A stretch of DNA of 64,000 nt from UBA3792 sp045114775 (GCA_045114775.1 JBGULC010000010.1:1-64000), one strand, 5' to 3'; shown: positions 48,339-57,285, counted from the first letter of the stretch. Numbers and translations are program-made. The notes: generated by a model from the letters alone, not told the origin.

Positions 48339-48417
48339 AAATCGAAAACCAGAATTCGTCGTGCCGTCAGCCGACGAGGGCTCGTTTTGAAAAAGCAGGA
48401 TTTGGAGGAAAAGAATA

Positions 48418-48864
48418 ATGGCTACAATGGAACAAAAAGTTTCGGCGTTGACGCAGCTGATGGTCAACGGAACGCTTACCGCGGATGAGCTGTCGAGGGT
48501 AATCGGAGCGCTGAGCGGAGAAGCAGCGCCGCAGGAAGAAGAAAAATCGCCTGCGCAGAAGACGTACGAGAACTACATCAAGAACGTCGTTGCAAATGCG
48601 TTCAAGAGCCCGGCGTCCGTCAAGTTCCCGCCGTTTGACCCGTCGATGGTGAAGCAGGGTGCGATCAAGCTGGACTTCAAGGAGCAGAACGTGCGGTATA
48701 TTGAGACCTACGTCGATGCGCCGAACTCCTATGGAACGATGCTCCGCGAGCCGATCATCATCGGCATTGACGACCAGTTCACGCCTCTGTTCTGGGCACA
48801 GCATCTCCAGATCAGCCCCCTGCTGGGAAAACAAAAGGGTTGGACGACCATGTCCAGAAAGTGA
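48418..48864 (+). CDS. Hypothetical protein with SHOCT-like N-terminus
   Basis: A 148-residue soluble protein. Residues 4-32 (KVSALTQLMVNGTLTADELSRVIGAL) look like a short SHOCT-type helical hairpin; the central part (KTYENYIKNVVANAFKSPASVKFPPF, then RYIETYVDAPNSYGTMLREPI) resembles the family of small proteins found next to zinc-ribbon membrane proteins, but I cannot name it. GGAGGAAAAG lies before the ATG. It is followed after 7 bases by a zinc-ribbon/two-helix protein, and both are behind a consensus promoter controlled probably by the XRE protein. Confidence 0.7.
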   Translation: MATMEQKVSALTQLMVNGTLTADELSRVIGALSGEAAPQEEEKSPAQKTYENYIKNVVANAFKSPASVKFPPFDPSMVKQGAIKLDFKEQNVRYIETYVDAPNSYGTMLREPIIIGIDDQFTPLFWAQHLQISPLLGKQKGWTTMSRK

Positions 48865-48871
48865 GACCGGA

Positions 48872-49195
48872 ATGGTTTGCGAAAAATGCGGGCATGAGGT
48901 CGACAGCAATGCTTTGGTCTGCGGATATTGCGGGCACTCGCTTCAAAAGTCTCAGTTAAGCCCCGAAAAACAGCGCGAGCTCGAGAATAATGCGCGCTCG
49001 GATGAAAGCCTGAAGCCGAACCATCACGCAAGGATCCGGGGATTCGGCATTGCGTTGATGATCATCAGCGGCATCATCGACATCATCTCCATTGCGATGA
49101 TCGGCACGAGTTCGGTGGAGGGGTTCTCCACGATCCTGATTATCGGATCGATCTCGTTTGGATTGGGTTTGCTTTTGACGTTCGCATTCCGGTAA
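48872..49195 (+). CDS. Zinc-ribbon protein with two membrane helices
   Basis: A 107-residue protein. It starts MVCEKCGHEVDSNALVCGYCGHSL, a zinc ribbon, has a polar helical linker, and ends in two membrane helices (FGIALMIISGIIDIISIAMIG and TILIIGSISFGLGLLLTFAF). The ATG is 7 bases after the previous stop without a strong ribosome site, so translation is probably coupled. Function unknown. Confidence 0.72.
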   Translation: MVCEKCGHEVDSNALVCGYCGHSLQKSQLSPEKQRELENNARSDESLKPNHHARIRGFGIALMIISGIIDIISIAMIGTSSVEGFSTILIIGSISFGLGLLLTFAFR

Positions 49196-49210
49196 TCCGG
49201 TAATATAAAA

Positions 49211-49250
49211 ACGGACCGTGCCGCAAAACGGCACGGTCCGTCTGTCTTTC
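49211..49250 (+). terminator. Terminator after the zinc-ribbon gene
   Basis: ACGGACCGTGCCG pairs perfectly with CGGCACGGTCCGT around CAAAA, then a T-rich tail. Confidence 0.9.
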
Positions 49251-49279
49251 TGCAAAATTGCTTATGAAGTGAAAAACTA

Positions 49280-49395
49280 CCCTTCAGTCACTTCGTGACA
49301 GCTCCCCTGACAAGGGGAGCTCGAGAATATTGCCGGCATGAACCTCCAACTGATGGGGGAGGTGTCTGCCGTCGGGCAGCGAAGGGAGAGAAAGC
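49280..49395. repeat. Interspersed palindromic repeat, copy R2
   Basis: CTTCAGTCACTTCGTGACAG, GCTCCCCTGACAAGGGGAGC and CTGATGGGGGAGGTGTCTGC in order; several nested hairpins. Lies between the terminators of two convergent units. Confidence 0.8.
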
Positions 49396-49436
49396 CGTCG
49401 GCTTGACCGGCAGACATTTCTTTGCACGTGTATGCA

Positions 49437-49469
49437 AAACAAAAATGACGGCTCCCAAAGGAACCGTCA
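49437..49469 (-). terminator. Terminator of the glutamate-mutase operon
   Basis: On the minus strand GACGGTTCC pairs with GGGAGCCGTC around TTT, followed by ATTTTTGTTTT, 14 bases after the mal stop. Confidence 0.88.
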
Positions 49470-49482
49470 AATGTCTTTTGCG

Positions 49483-50736
49483 TTACGCTCTCGCTCTCTT
49501 TGCCGCAAGGTACGCCAGGATGCGCTGCATCTCGTTGTAAACGATCATGTAGCCCTCGTCCACGCCCATGCCGGGCTTTGCGAGGATCTGGTCGGGACGG
49601 GTTGCCATCGCGCACTGCACGCAGACCTGCGCGGAGCGGTCGGTCTCGTTGCACGTGCCGCCCTGATACGCGCCGATGCCCTTTTCCTTGCAGTAGAGCA
49701 CCGCTTCGATCGTGTTGTTGATGCCGCCGAGGTCGGGCGTCTTGATCTGAACCATGTGGCCCGCCTTGTTGTCCGCGAAGTACTTGATGTCCTCAAGCGT
49801 GTTGCACCACTCGTCCGCCACGATCTCCACGTTGATGCCGCGGTCGTCGAGTTCCTTGGTGATCGCTTTCAGCGCGAGCATCTGCTTTTCGCGGTCTTCG
49901 ACGTCCATCGGGCCTTCGATACGGAGGTGGAAGGGCTTCGCCGCCTCTTCGAGCTTCGCCATGTAGTCCGCCATCGCCTTGTAATTGTCGTTTCCGAACG
50001 CCGCGCCGATCGTGCCGTACACGTCGATGTGGAAGATCGGATTGTAGTCCTCAGAGGTACGAAGCTGCAGTACGCGGTCGCGCAGCCACGCGACGTACTC
50101 CAAAAGCTTTTCGCCGTGCTCGCCGAGCTTGGTCTTGACGTTGTTGATGAGCGCGTGCGGCAGGATCTGCGCGCCTTTGATGATCATCTTGTCGGAGTTC
50201 GTGTAACGGTCGTCGCCGGACTGCGTGAAGACGTCCAGCGGCTTCTCCTCGATCGTGCAGCCGTATTCGTCCGCGACGACCTCGCACATCATGCGGCGGG
50301 TCGACTTCGCGACGGCGTCCAGAAGCGCCTGGGTGAGGCCGTAGCGGATCGCGGTGTGGAGACGCTTGCCGTCCACGGTGATCGCTTCGAGGTCCGCGGC
50401 GAGCTTGCGGAAGTTGTCCGCTTCGCGGCCGATGAGTTCGGGCTTAATGTACTTCTCGATGATCGGGATGAAGTCCTTTGCAAGGAACAGCGGGTCGCGT
50501 CCGCCGCAGCCGGAGTACTGCACCGCCGCGCAGTCGCCGAATGCGATCTGGCCGTCCTCGAGGACGAGCATCACGGAGATGGATTCGCCGGGCTGACGCA
50601 CGGAGGTGAAGCCCGCGGTCTTCGGTTCGCCGATGTACGCGGCGCCGTCCGCCTTTGCGCCCGCCTTGATGGCGCGCTGGTCGTCAAAGTAGAAGCCGGT
50701 ACGGCCTGCGGAACAGATTACGTCGATGATTTTCAT
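49483..50736 (-). CDS. mal: Methylaspartate ammonia-lyase
   Basis: Removes ammonia from (2S,3S)-3-methylaspartate to give mesaconate, the second step of the methylaspartate pathway. The 417-residue enolase-superfamily enzyme has the catalytic His in FHIDVYGTIG and Lys in MVQIKTPDLGG (near residue 331), matching His194 and Lys331 of the Clostridium tetanomorphum enzyme, plus the metal ligands in HLRIEGPMD and IVADEW. AAAGGCGAC precedes the ATG. It is separated from glmE by 233 bases holding a palindromic repeat (R3), so expression depends on readthrough or an internal promoter. Confidence 0.96.
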   Translation of the reverse strand: MKIIDVICSAGRTGFYFDDQRAIKAGAKADGAAYIGEPKTAGFTSVRQPGESISVMLVLEDGQIAFGDCAAVQYSGCGGRDPLFLAKDFIPIIEKYIKPELIGREADNFRKLAADLEAITVDGKRLHTAIRYGLTQALLDAVAKSTRRMMCEVVADEYGCTIEEKPLDVFTQSGDDRYTNSDKMIIKGAQILPHALINNVKTKLGEHGEKLLEYVAWLRDRVLQLRTSEDYNPIFHIDVYGTIGAAFGNDNYKAMADYMAKLEEAAKPFHLRIEGPMDVEDREKQMLALKAITKELDDRGINVEIVADEWCNTLEDIKYFADNKAGHMVQIKTPDLGGINNTIEAVLYCKEKGIGAYQGGTCNETDRSAQVCVQCAMATRPDQILAKPGMGVDEGYMIVYNEMQRILAYLAAKRARA

Positions 50737-50794
50737 GTTTGTCGCCTTTCTGTAATTCTTTTTCTGTGAACCCTTTCGGGATCGATTCTTTTTT

Positions 50795-50935
50795 GACCTT
50801 CCCTTGTCAGAGAAGGTGTCAGCCGAACGGCTGACGGAAGGGCAGTCGTTTTGATTCGAAATCAACCGACTGTTTTCTCTCCCTCCGTCGTCTTCGATGA
50901 CACCTCACTCGTCAGAGGGAGGTCGGGAGAGAGTC
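50795..50935. repeat. Interspersed palindromic repeat, copy R3, between glmE and mal
   Basis: Parts: CTTCCCTTGTCAGAGAAGG, TCAGCCGAACGGCTGA (perfect hairpin), CAGTCG...CGACTG pairing across AATC, and CACCTCACTCGTCAGAGGGAGG. The repeat separates two genes of one pathway operon. Confidence 0.8.
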
Positions 50936-50969
50936 GCCTGCAGAAATTCTATTTCTGCTGACCGAGCGT

Positions 50970-52421
50970 TTACGCTCTCGGTCTTCCGACCAAACGCCCC
51001 TTGCTGATCGCGTAGACGTCGTCGATGACCATCTGGAACGTCGCGTTGCGCTTTTCGGCCTTGGCGCGTTCCTGAATCTTTGCGCGGTGGTACGCCTTGA
51101 TCTCGTCGGTGAACGGCAGATTGCCCATTTCGAGGATGCGGATCGCGCCGTCGTTGTCGCGCGCGGGAAGCATCTTGCCCGCGTTGAAGCGCGAGGGCGC
51201 AAACGGAATGTCGAGCACGCCGCACAGCACCGCCTTGACGCAGCCGTCCGCGATGTCGCCGTTGCCGAGCTCGAAGCACTTGTCGACGATGCAGCGCGTC
51301 TCGGAGCGGATCATCCACTTCTCCTCCTCGAGGTTTGCGGCGGTGCAGACCTGGTCCGCGAGCATCGAGATCACCTGCTTCGTGCAGCGGAGACCCTGCG
51401 CGTTCGCTTCCATCGTCGGAACGCCCGCCGCTTCGTGCGGGGTCTTGACGATGACCTTGGTGGCCTTAGAAAGCGCCGCCGTCGCACTGCCCCAGCTGAT
51501 GACGCCGAACGCCTTCGCTTCGTCCTGCGGGAAGCCGCCCATCCACTGATGGAACACGGTGGTGACGATCACGTCCTTGTAGCCGTTCTTCTTGAGGTAT
51601 TCGTTGGTGAGCTCCTCAAGCACGCGGATCGCCGCGACGTCCTGCACGAGGTTGCCGCACTGGCCGTAGCCGACGGTGATGTTCTTGACGCCCTGCTCGG
51701 CGGCAAGAAGCGCCTCGATGATCGCGACCGCGTTCGAGATAGATGCGGGCACGAGCGTGCCGGTCAGCGGACCGTACGGCTCGCGGTTGATGGAAACGCC
51801 CGCTTCCTCATACACGCCGGTGAGACGGTCGACGTACTGCCAGTCGGCGATCGTCTTCTCCATCGGAACGTTCTTCGCGTAGGGGAGGTTATAGGAGATG
51901 CCGCCGCCCTCATAGCTCGTGAAGCCGCCCGCGTAGGCGATCTCGGTCAAAAGCCGCGCGTCCGGCGTGCCGTGGCGCACCTGAATCGGCGTGTCCAGCG
52001 CGTTGATGAGCCGTCTGCAGCCCGCAACGCCGTGGTTGACCGCCGGGAAGCCGTTCAGCATGGAGCGGCGCTCCTTCATCGACTCGCGGATGCCGTTTTC
52101 GGCCTCCTGATAACGGTTCTGACGCGTATAGCTGTCGATCGTGGTGGGCAGAAGGTCCGCTTCGCCCTTGTCCTGCAGGTACGTCAGAAGCTCGATCTGC
52201 GCGTCGATCAGCGCCACGCCCGCGCGCGGCTGGATCAGCGTGATCCCCTTGTTCTTGGCGTCGATCAGCTTTTTCGAAAAGACCTTGTGATCCGGCAGCG
52301 CCTTGTGGAACTCGATCGCCTCTTTGAGATCGACTTCCGCGCCGGTCGGCCACTGCTTCAGAACTTCCTCGCGGATACTGTTGAACTCGTCATCCGGGAT
52401 GCGCTTATTTTGTACCGTCAT
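50970..52421 (-). CDS. glmE: Glutamate (methylaspartate) mutase E subunit
   Basis: The catalytic TIM-barrel subunit of adenosylcobalamin-dependent glutamate mutase, which turns L-glutamate into (2S,3S)-3-methylaspartate by a radical mechanism with GlmS. The 483-residue length and family segments agree: QPRAGVALIDAQIELLTYLQ, IQVRHGTPDARLLTEIAYAG, SYNLPYAKNVPMEKTI, TVGYGQCGNLVQDVAAI. It overlaps the glmL end by 17 bases and lacks a strong ribosome site, so its translation is coupled. Confidence 0.97.
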   Translation of the reverse strand: MTVQNKRIPDDEFNSIREEVLKQWPTGAEVDLKEAIEFHKALPDHKVFSKKLIDAKNKGITLIQPRAGVALIDAQIELLTYLQDKGEADLLPTTIDSYTRQNRYQEAENGIRESMKERRSMLNGFPAVNHGVAGCRRLINALDTPIQVRHGTPDARLLTEIAYAGGFTSYEGGGISYNLPYAKNVPMEKTIADWQYVDRLTGVYEEAGVSINREPYGPLTGTLVPASISNAVAIIEALLAAEQGVKNITVGYGQCGNLVQDVAAIRVLEELTNEYLKKNGYKDVIVTTVFHQWMGGFPQDEAKAFGVISWGSATAALSKATKVIVKTPHEAAGVPTMEANAQGLRCTKQVISMLADQVCTAANLEEEKWMIRSETRCIVDKCFELGNGDIADGCVKAVLCGVLDIPFAPSRFNAGKMLPARDNDGAIRILEMGNLPFTDEIKAYHRAKIQERAKAEKRNATFQMVIDDVYAISKGRLVGRPRA

Positions 52422-53793
52422 CTTTCTTTAACTCCTCTTTCAAAATGGTGAGCGCCGCGTCGGGATAATACTGGGACAAAAGCCCCATTGCGGCGATGAT
52501 ATAGCTTCGGTCCACGAGCACGTCGCATTTTTTCGGCTTTAAGGAACCCGGATCCTCCGGATCGAAGAAGCCGTAGGACGCGATCCGTCCCGTGTTCTGC
52601 GTGTGGATCAGCGAACCGCCGGTGACGATGAACCGGTCCACGTTCAAAAGGTTCTTGCCGGTCTGGATGAGCTGCAGCCCTCCGAGACCGAAGATCTCAG
52701 AAAGACGTCCCGCATGGCGCGTCATCGCGACCCGCACCGCCATGCTCGCCAGCGCCTCGTCCGCGCGCTGCGTCTCGTCGTCGAACGGCAGCATGTCCGT
52801 GTGCGTCGCAAAGAGATCGACGATCTCCGAAAGGCGCTCCTCGGAAAGGTTTGCGATCTGCGCGGTCTTTTTGAGCCCCGCCGCGTCGACGATGCCGTGA
52901 ATGCTGTACCGCATGCCGATGTCGCCCTCGACCGTGCGCTTGACGTACGGCTCGGGAATGCCGCGCAGCGCGGTGCGCGGATCGTCCGGCAGGCCCTCCG
53001 CCACGGAGTACACGTCCGTCGTCGCGCCGCCGACGTCCACCGCCACGAGATCGCCGATGCCCTTCTGATTCTCGGTGCCCTCGGCCAAAAGCTTGATCGC
53101 CGCCATGACTGCGCTCGGCGTCGGCATCATGATGCCGTTGATGAGCTCCGCCGCCTTACTGAGGCCCTTTGCCTGAATGATGCGGTTTAGGAAGACCTCG
53201 CGGATCTCCTTTTGCACCGGCTCGGTGTTCAGCACGTTGAACGACGGCATGACGTTTTCGGTGATGTGTACCTCGCGGCCCTCCAGAATCTTCGCGCAGG
53301 TGCGCGCCGCGTTGCGGTTGCCGGCTAAGATCACGGGGTAGGTCCCGCCGATCTCCGCGATCACCTTGGCGTTGTGGATGATCGTTTCAGTGTTGCCGCC
53401 GTCCGTGCCGCCGACAAGCAGGAAGATATCGGGGTTCAGCGCCCGGATCTCGTCCGCGTCGTCCTCGTTGAGCTTGAACGAATAGGTCTTCAGGACCTTC
53501 GCGCCCGCGCCGAGCGACGCCGTCTTCGCGGCCTCCGCCGTAAGCTCCGGCACAAGCCCGCTTGCGAGCATCCTTAAGCCCCCCGCCGCGCTCGAACAGG
53601 CGTAGCGCGCGCAAAAATCGAGCCTGCCCGTCTGCGCTTCGAGCTTATGAAGCGCGTCGGCAAGCCCGTTGTTGATGTCGGTCTCGACGGTGGTATAGGA
53701 ATTTGCGGTGCCCAAAAGACGCGGGGCGTCGACGTCCACCGCGGTCACTTTGGTATAGGTGCTGCCGAAATCAATCAGAAGAATGGGCTTCAT
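52405..53793 (-). CDS. glmL: Glutamate mutase accessory/repair protein (MutL family)
   Basis: A 462-residue ASKHA-type ATPase that accompanies glutamate mutase, thought to reactivate the B12 enzyme. Actin-fold phosphate loops are visible: LLIDFGSTYTKVTAVD at the start, LLVGGTDGGN and the second phosphate motif VAVDVGGATTDVYSV. The position between glmS and glmE is the standard order of Clostridium. GlmL starts 17 bases downstream of glmS. Confidence 0.95.
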   Translation of the reverse strand: MKPILLIDFGSTYTKVTAVDVDAPRLLGTANSYTTVETDINNGLADALHKLEAQTGRLDFCARYACSSAAGGLRMLASGLVPELTAEAAKTASLGAGAKVLKTYSFKLNEDDADEIRALNPDIFLLVGGTDGGNTETIIHNAKVIAEIGGTYPVILAGNRNAARTCAKILEGREVHITENVMPSFNVLNTEPVQKEIREVFLNRIIQAKGLSKAAELINGIMMPTPSAVMAAIKLLAEGTENQKGIGDLVAVDVGGATTDVYSVAEGLPDDPRTALRGIPEPYVKRTVEGDIGMRYSIHGIVDAAGLKKTAQIANLSEERLSEIVDLFATHTDMLPFDDETQRADEALASMAVRVAMTRHAGRLSEIFGLGGLQLIQTGKNLLNVDRFIVTGGSLIHTQNTGRIASYGFFDPEDPGSLKPKKCDVLVDRSYIIAAMGLLSQYYPDAALTILKEELKKDDGTK

Positions 53794-53810
53794 TGCGTCG
53801 GCTCCCGGGT

Positions 53811-54233
53811 TCAGTCCTCCACGTGCAGATCTTCCTTGAGATACGCGATGTCCACCTCGGGCGGCGTTCCCGGCGGGAAGGAGCGGTCGAAGCCCATCGC
53901 CTTGAAGCGCTTCTCGACCTCTTCAAACGGCTGCTTGCCGATGACGATGTTGCCGCCGACGTAGAGCAGGATGTGCTCGAGACCCGCTTCGTCGCACTTC
54001 TCGCGAAGCCCGCGGCAGTCCAGTTCGCCCTGACCGTACAGCGACGACACGACGATCGCGTCGGCGTTCGTTTCGATGGCCGCGTTGATGAATTCCTCCT
54101 GCGAGACCATGACGCCGAGGTTGATGACGTTAAAGCCCGCGTCGGAGAAGGCATGGTACAGGATCTGGTTGCCGACGGCGTGGACGTCCGCGCCGATGAC
54201 GCCGATGACCAGCGTTTTCTTTTGCTTTTCCAT
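53811..54233 (-). CDS. glmS: Glutamate mutase S subunit (cobalamin-binding)
   Basis: A 140-residue Rossmann-like B12-binding protein with the DxHxxG motif in GADVHAVGN, whose His is the lower axial cobalt ligand, and the later SSLYGQGELD and GGNIVIGKQPF segments that bind the nucleotide tail. It partners with GlmE. The ATG at 54233 (GAGGACGACC before it) is used; an earlier in-frame ATG is 4 codons up. First gene of the operon behind a good promoter. Confidence 0.96.
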   Translation of the reverse strand: MEKQKKTLVIGVIGADVHAVGNQILYHAFSDAGFNVINLGVMVSQEEFINAAIETNADAIVVSSLYGQGELDCRGLREKCDEAGLEHILLYVGGNIVIGKQPFEEVEKRFKAMGFDRSFPPGTPPEVDIAYLKEDLHVED

Positions 54234-54317
54234 GGTCGTCCTCACTTATTTTTTCGGACCGTTCCGAAGGGATTCGGGACGCAGCCCGATATCCCTCCAT
54301 TTTGTCCATATATCGGG

Positions 54318-54346
54318 ATGATACCCCGAACGGGGGGCAAAGTCAA
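54318..54346 (-). promoter_or_regulatory. Promoter of the glm-mal operon
   Basis: Minus strand TTGACT (54346-54341), 17-base spacer, TATCAT (54323-54318). The leader (about 80 bases) contains a strong hairpin in which GGGAT-A-TCGGG faces CCCGAATCCC. No cobalamin riboswitch was found. Confidence 0.75.
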
Positions 54347-54401
54347 GCCCCTGCGGAGGGAATTGCACAGTATATTTTTCGCGCTGTTGCGCAGGGCGGA
54401 T

Positions 54402-55601
54402 TCAATCGATGAAAACGCGCGCCGCGAGCCGGTTCATCGCCTCTTCGACGAGCGAAAACGGCAGGGCGACGTTCAGGCGGATGCAGTCCGGATCGCCGAA
54501 ATCCGCGCCGTTCTGCCAGATCACGCCCGCGCGCACGCCGCGCTTTAATAGCTCGTCCATGGTCACGCCGTGCGCTTCGCACCAGTCCCGGCAGTTCAGA
54601 AACAGCATGTACGTCCCCTCGGGCAGGAACATCGAGACGCCGGGGAAGCGGTTCTCCATGAAATACTTCACATAGCAGAGGTTCCCGTAGAGCACGGCGC
54701 GGAGCTCGTCGAGCCAGCGCGCGCCCGCCTCGCTGTACGCGCCCAAAAGAGCGTGCAGGGACAGCACGTTGCAGGAGTTGTAGAACGTCGCTTTGCCGCA
54801 GTCGGTGACGATCCTTCTCAGCTCCTCGTTGTAAATGATATGATAGGAGCCGATCAGTCCCGCGAGGCTGAACGTCTTCGAAGGCGCGTAGAACGCGATC
54901 GTGCGGTTTTTCGCGTCCTCGCTGACGCTCTGCGTCGGGATATGCTTATGATCCGCAAAGGTCAGGTCCGCCCAGATCTCGTCGGAGAGCACGGTGCAGC
55001 CGCAGTCGCGGTATACCGCCATCGCGCGTTCGATCTCCTCGCGCTCCCACACTCTGCCGCAGGGATTGTGCGGCGAACAGAAGATGACGAGTTTGATCCC
55101 GTTTTCCCGGATCTTTTGCTCCATATCGGCGTAATCCATGCGCCACACGCCCGCTTCGTCGCGCATAAGCGGGCTTGTCACGACCCGGCGGTTCAGATCC
55201 TTCAGTACGTGCAGAAAGCCCACGTAGGTCGGGCTGTGCACGAGGATCGGATCGCCCTCGTTCGTGAGCGAGCGGAGCGCCGCGGAGACGCCGCCGAGCA
55301 CGCCGTTCTCGTAGCCGATGTGTTCTTTAGTAAGCCCCTCGACGCCGTGGCGGGTCTTCTGCCAGTTTTTGATCGCGTCGAAGTAGCTGTCCGGCAGCAG
55401 AAAGTAGCCGAAGTTCGGGTGATCGAGCCGTTTCTGCACCGCTTCCACAATGCTCGGCGCGGTCGGAAAGCTCATGTCCGCGACCCACATAGGGATCGGA
55501 CGGAGCCCGTCCTCGACCTGCACGTCGGGATAGGGGATGACGTCGACCGCAAGCGCGTCGTGACCGCGCCGGTCGAGGATCGTGGTGAAATCGAATTCCA
55601 T
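54402..55601 (-). CDS. PatB/MalY-type PLP-dependent aminotransferase or C-S lyase
   Basis: A 399-residue fold-type I PLP enzyme. The Schiff-base Lys is in YAPSKTFSLAGL; LPMWVADM-like IPMWVADMSFPTAPSI at the N-terminus and SPHNPCGRVW in the centre mark the MalY/PatB (cystathionine beta-lyase) subgroup. It may cleave cystathionine to homocysteine, or cysteine to sulfide, in methionine metabolism. GGAGGG lies before the ATG and a strong promoter at 55658-55630. It shares direction with the glm operon, but a gap with the glm promoter separates them. Confidence 0.9.
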   Translation of the reverse strand: MEFDFTTILDRRGHDALAVDVIPYPDVQVEDGLRPIPMWVADMSFPTAPSIVEAVQKRLDHPNFGYFLLPDSYFDAIKNWQKTRHGVEGLTKEHIGYENGVLGGVSAALRSLTNEGDPILVHSPTYVGFLHVLKDLNRRVVTSPLMRDEAGVWRMDYADMEQKIRENGIKLVIFCSPHNPCGRVWEREEIERAMAVYRDCGCTVLSDEIWADLTFADHKHIPTQSVSEDAKNRTIAFYAPSKTFSLAGLIGSYHIIYNEELRRIVTDCGKATFYNSCNVLSLHALLGAYSEAGARWLDELRAVLYGNLCYVKYFMENRFPGVSMFLPEGTYMLFLNCRDWCEAHGVTMDELLKRGVRAGVIWQNGADFGDPDCIRLNVALPFSLVEEAMNRLAARVFID

Positions 55602-55629
55602 ACTGCCCTCCGTTGATCGTCTTTATTGT

Positions 55630-55658
55630 ATTATACCACACGAAACAGCAAAACGCAA
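55630..55658 (-). promoter_or_regulatory. Promoter of the PatB-type gene
   Basis: Minus strand TTGCGT (55658-55653), 17-base spacer, perfect TATAAT (55635-55630). Confidence 0.8.
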
Positions 55659-55722
55659 TTTCAGCGTCAACGAAAACTGCGCGGATATACCGGGAGCCGC
55701 AGCCTTTTCTGCACCGGAAAAC

Positions 55723-55754
55723 AAAAAGCAGGCACTTTTCCGTGTCTGCTTTTG
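55723..55754 (-). terminator. Terminator of the ppaC-to-MATE operon
   Basis: On the minus strand AAAAGCAGACAC pairs with GTGCCTGCTTTTT across GGAAAA, T-run following. Confidence 0.85.
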
Positions 55755-55787
55755 CATAAAACATCCGGGCTTTTCCGCGGCAGTTTG

Positions 55788-57278
55788 TTACTCCGCGACC
55801 TTGTCGGAGCGCGTTTCCGGATACATGCGCATATAGCGCCTGCGGACGATCATCGAGACCGTGAAGTGCGTGAGCGCGGTGAGGCTCCACGAGATCGGAT
55901 AGGACAGATAGACCATCCAGAGCTCCGGGCAGAGCGGAAAGATCACGTAGATCCAGAAGAGTCGGAACGCGCACGAGCCGAGCAGCGAAATGACCGTGGA
56001 CAGCGTGGACCTGCCGAGACCCCTTAAAACGCCCGATCCGACCTCCATGAACGCCAGCGTCAAGTACGGCGCGATGTTGATATAGAAGCGCGTATATGCC
56101 GTTTGCGTTGCGATCCGGTATTGCTCCTGCGCGGCGAGCGTCCGCAGCGTCGCGTACCGTTCGGCGATCAGTCCGGCGCTCTTCGGAACGAACGTCGGCG
56201 TGTTTCCGAGATACAGCTCAAGCAGCGGATGCCGGAAGGTCAAAAGGATCGCGGCGCAGGCGACCGCGATGATGGCGGTGACGAAGTAACAGCATCGCAT
56301 GACCGTGCCGATGCGTTTGTACTTTCTTGCGCCGTGATGCTGGCTCGTAAACGTGACCGACGCCTGATAGACCGCGTTCGTCGCAACGTAGGCAAAGCCC
56401 TCTAAGTTCGTCGCGGCGGCGTTGCCGTCGATCACCGCCGAGCCGCCGGGACACGTTGCGTTGTTGATGCCGATGATCGTGCTCTGGATCAGCATGTTGC
56501 TCAGCGAGAACAGCATGCCCTGCGCGCCTGCGGGCAGACCGTCGCGGACGATCTCCTTCATGGCGGTCCCCGTGATGCGAAGCTTTTTGAGTTCCAGCCG
56601 ACACCAGCCCGGGTCGCGCATCAGAACAATCCCGAGGATCACGACGTTCGACGCGTTTGCGATCACGGTTGCGTACGCCACGCCGTCGACCGACATGCCG
56701 AGCGCAAGCACGAAAAACAGGTTCATGCCGACGTTCAGAAGTCCCGTAGCCGTCAGAACGAACAGCGGCGTGCGCGTATCGCCCTTGGCGCGGAGGATCG
56801 CAATCATGTAGTTCGAGACTGCAAGAAACGGCGCGCCGCAGAAATAGATCTGCGTATAGAGCGTCGCAAGCTCCAGAACGTGCCCCTCGTCGCCCAGAAG
56901 CCGCAGGATCGGACGGCTGACAAACAGCCCGACGACCGCGCAGACCGCGCCGAACAGCGCCGCCATCACAAGCGAGGTGTGCACGGCGCGTTCCGTCGCC
57001 TCTCTGTCGCCTCGGCCGATGTTCCGCGCAACGACGACGTTCGTACCGATCGCAAAGCCCGAGAAGATGTTCAGGATGAAGTTGATCATGGCGCCGCAGG
57101 TGCCGATCGCGCCGATCGCGCCGTCCACGCCGGATTTGCCGGCGATGATCATGTCCGCGGCGTTGTAAAGCATCTGCAGAAGGTTCGTCGCCATCAAAGG
57201 CAGGGAGAACAGAAAGATCTTGCCAAGCAAAGGTCCTTCGAGCATCTGTATATCCTTGGATCTTCCGAACGCCTTCAT
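55788..57278 (-). CDS. MATE family multidrug/sodium antiporter
   Basis: A 496-residue 12-helix exporter. LLGKIFLFSLPLMATNLLQMLYNAADMIIAGKSG is the typical NorM/DinF start, with a second pseudo-repeat from about residue 250 (DGLPAGAQGMLFSLSNMLIQ). Without the C-terminal ATPase domain found on the other MATE protein in this window. The start is 7 bases after the tsaD stop and it is the last gene of a five-gene operon. Substrate unknown. Confidence 0.93.
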   Translation of the reverse strand: MKAFGRSKDIQMLEGPLLGKIFLFSLPLMATNLLQMLYNAADMIIAGKSGVDGAIGAIGTCGAMINFILNIFSGFAIGTNVVVARNIGRGDREATERAVHTSLVMAALFGAVCAVVGLFVSRPILRLLGDEGHVLELATLYTQIYFCGAPFLAVSNYMIAILRAKGDTRTPLFVLTATGLLNVGMNLFFVLALGMSVDGVAYATVIANASNVVILGIVLMRDPGWCRLELKKLRITGTAMKEIVRDGLPAGAQGMLFSLSNMLIQSTIIGINNATCPGGSAVIDGNAAATNLEGFAYVATNAVYQASVTFTSQHHGARKYKRIGTVMRCCYFVTAIIAVACAAILLTFRHPLLELYLGNTPTFVPKSAGLIAERYATLRTLAAQEQYRIATQTAYTRFYINIAPYLTLAFMEVGSGVLRGLGRSTLSTVISLLGSCAFRLFWIYVIFPLCPELWMVYLSYPISWSLTALTHFTVSMIVRRRYMRMYPETRSDKVAE

Positions 57279-57285
57279 ACGCTCC

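Noticed and set aside
54234..54320. Cobalamin riboswitch in the glmS leader
   Set aside because: Leader is only about 80 bases and no B12-box-like sequence is visible; only a plain hairpin.
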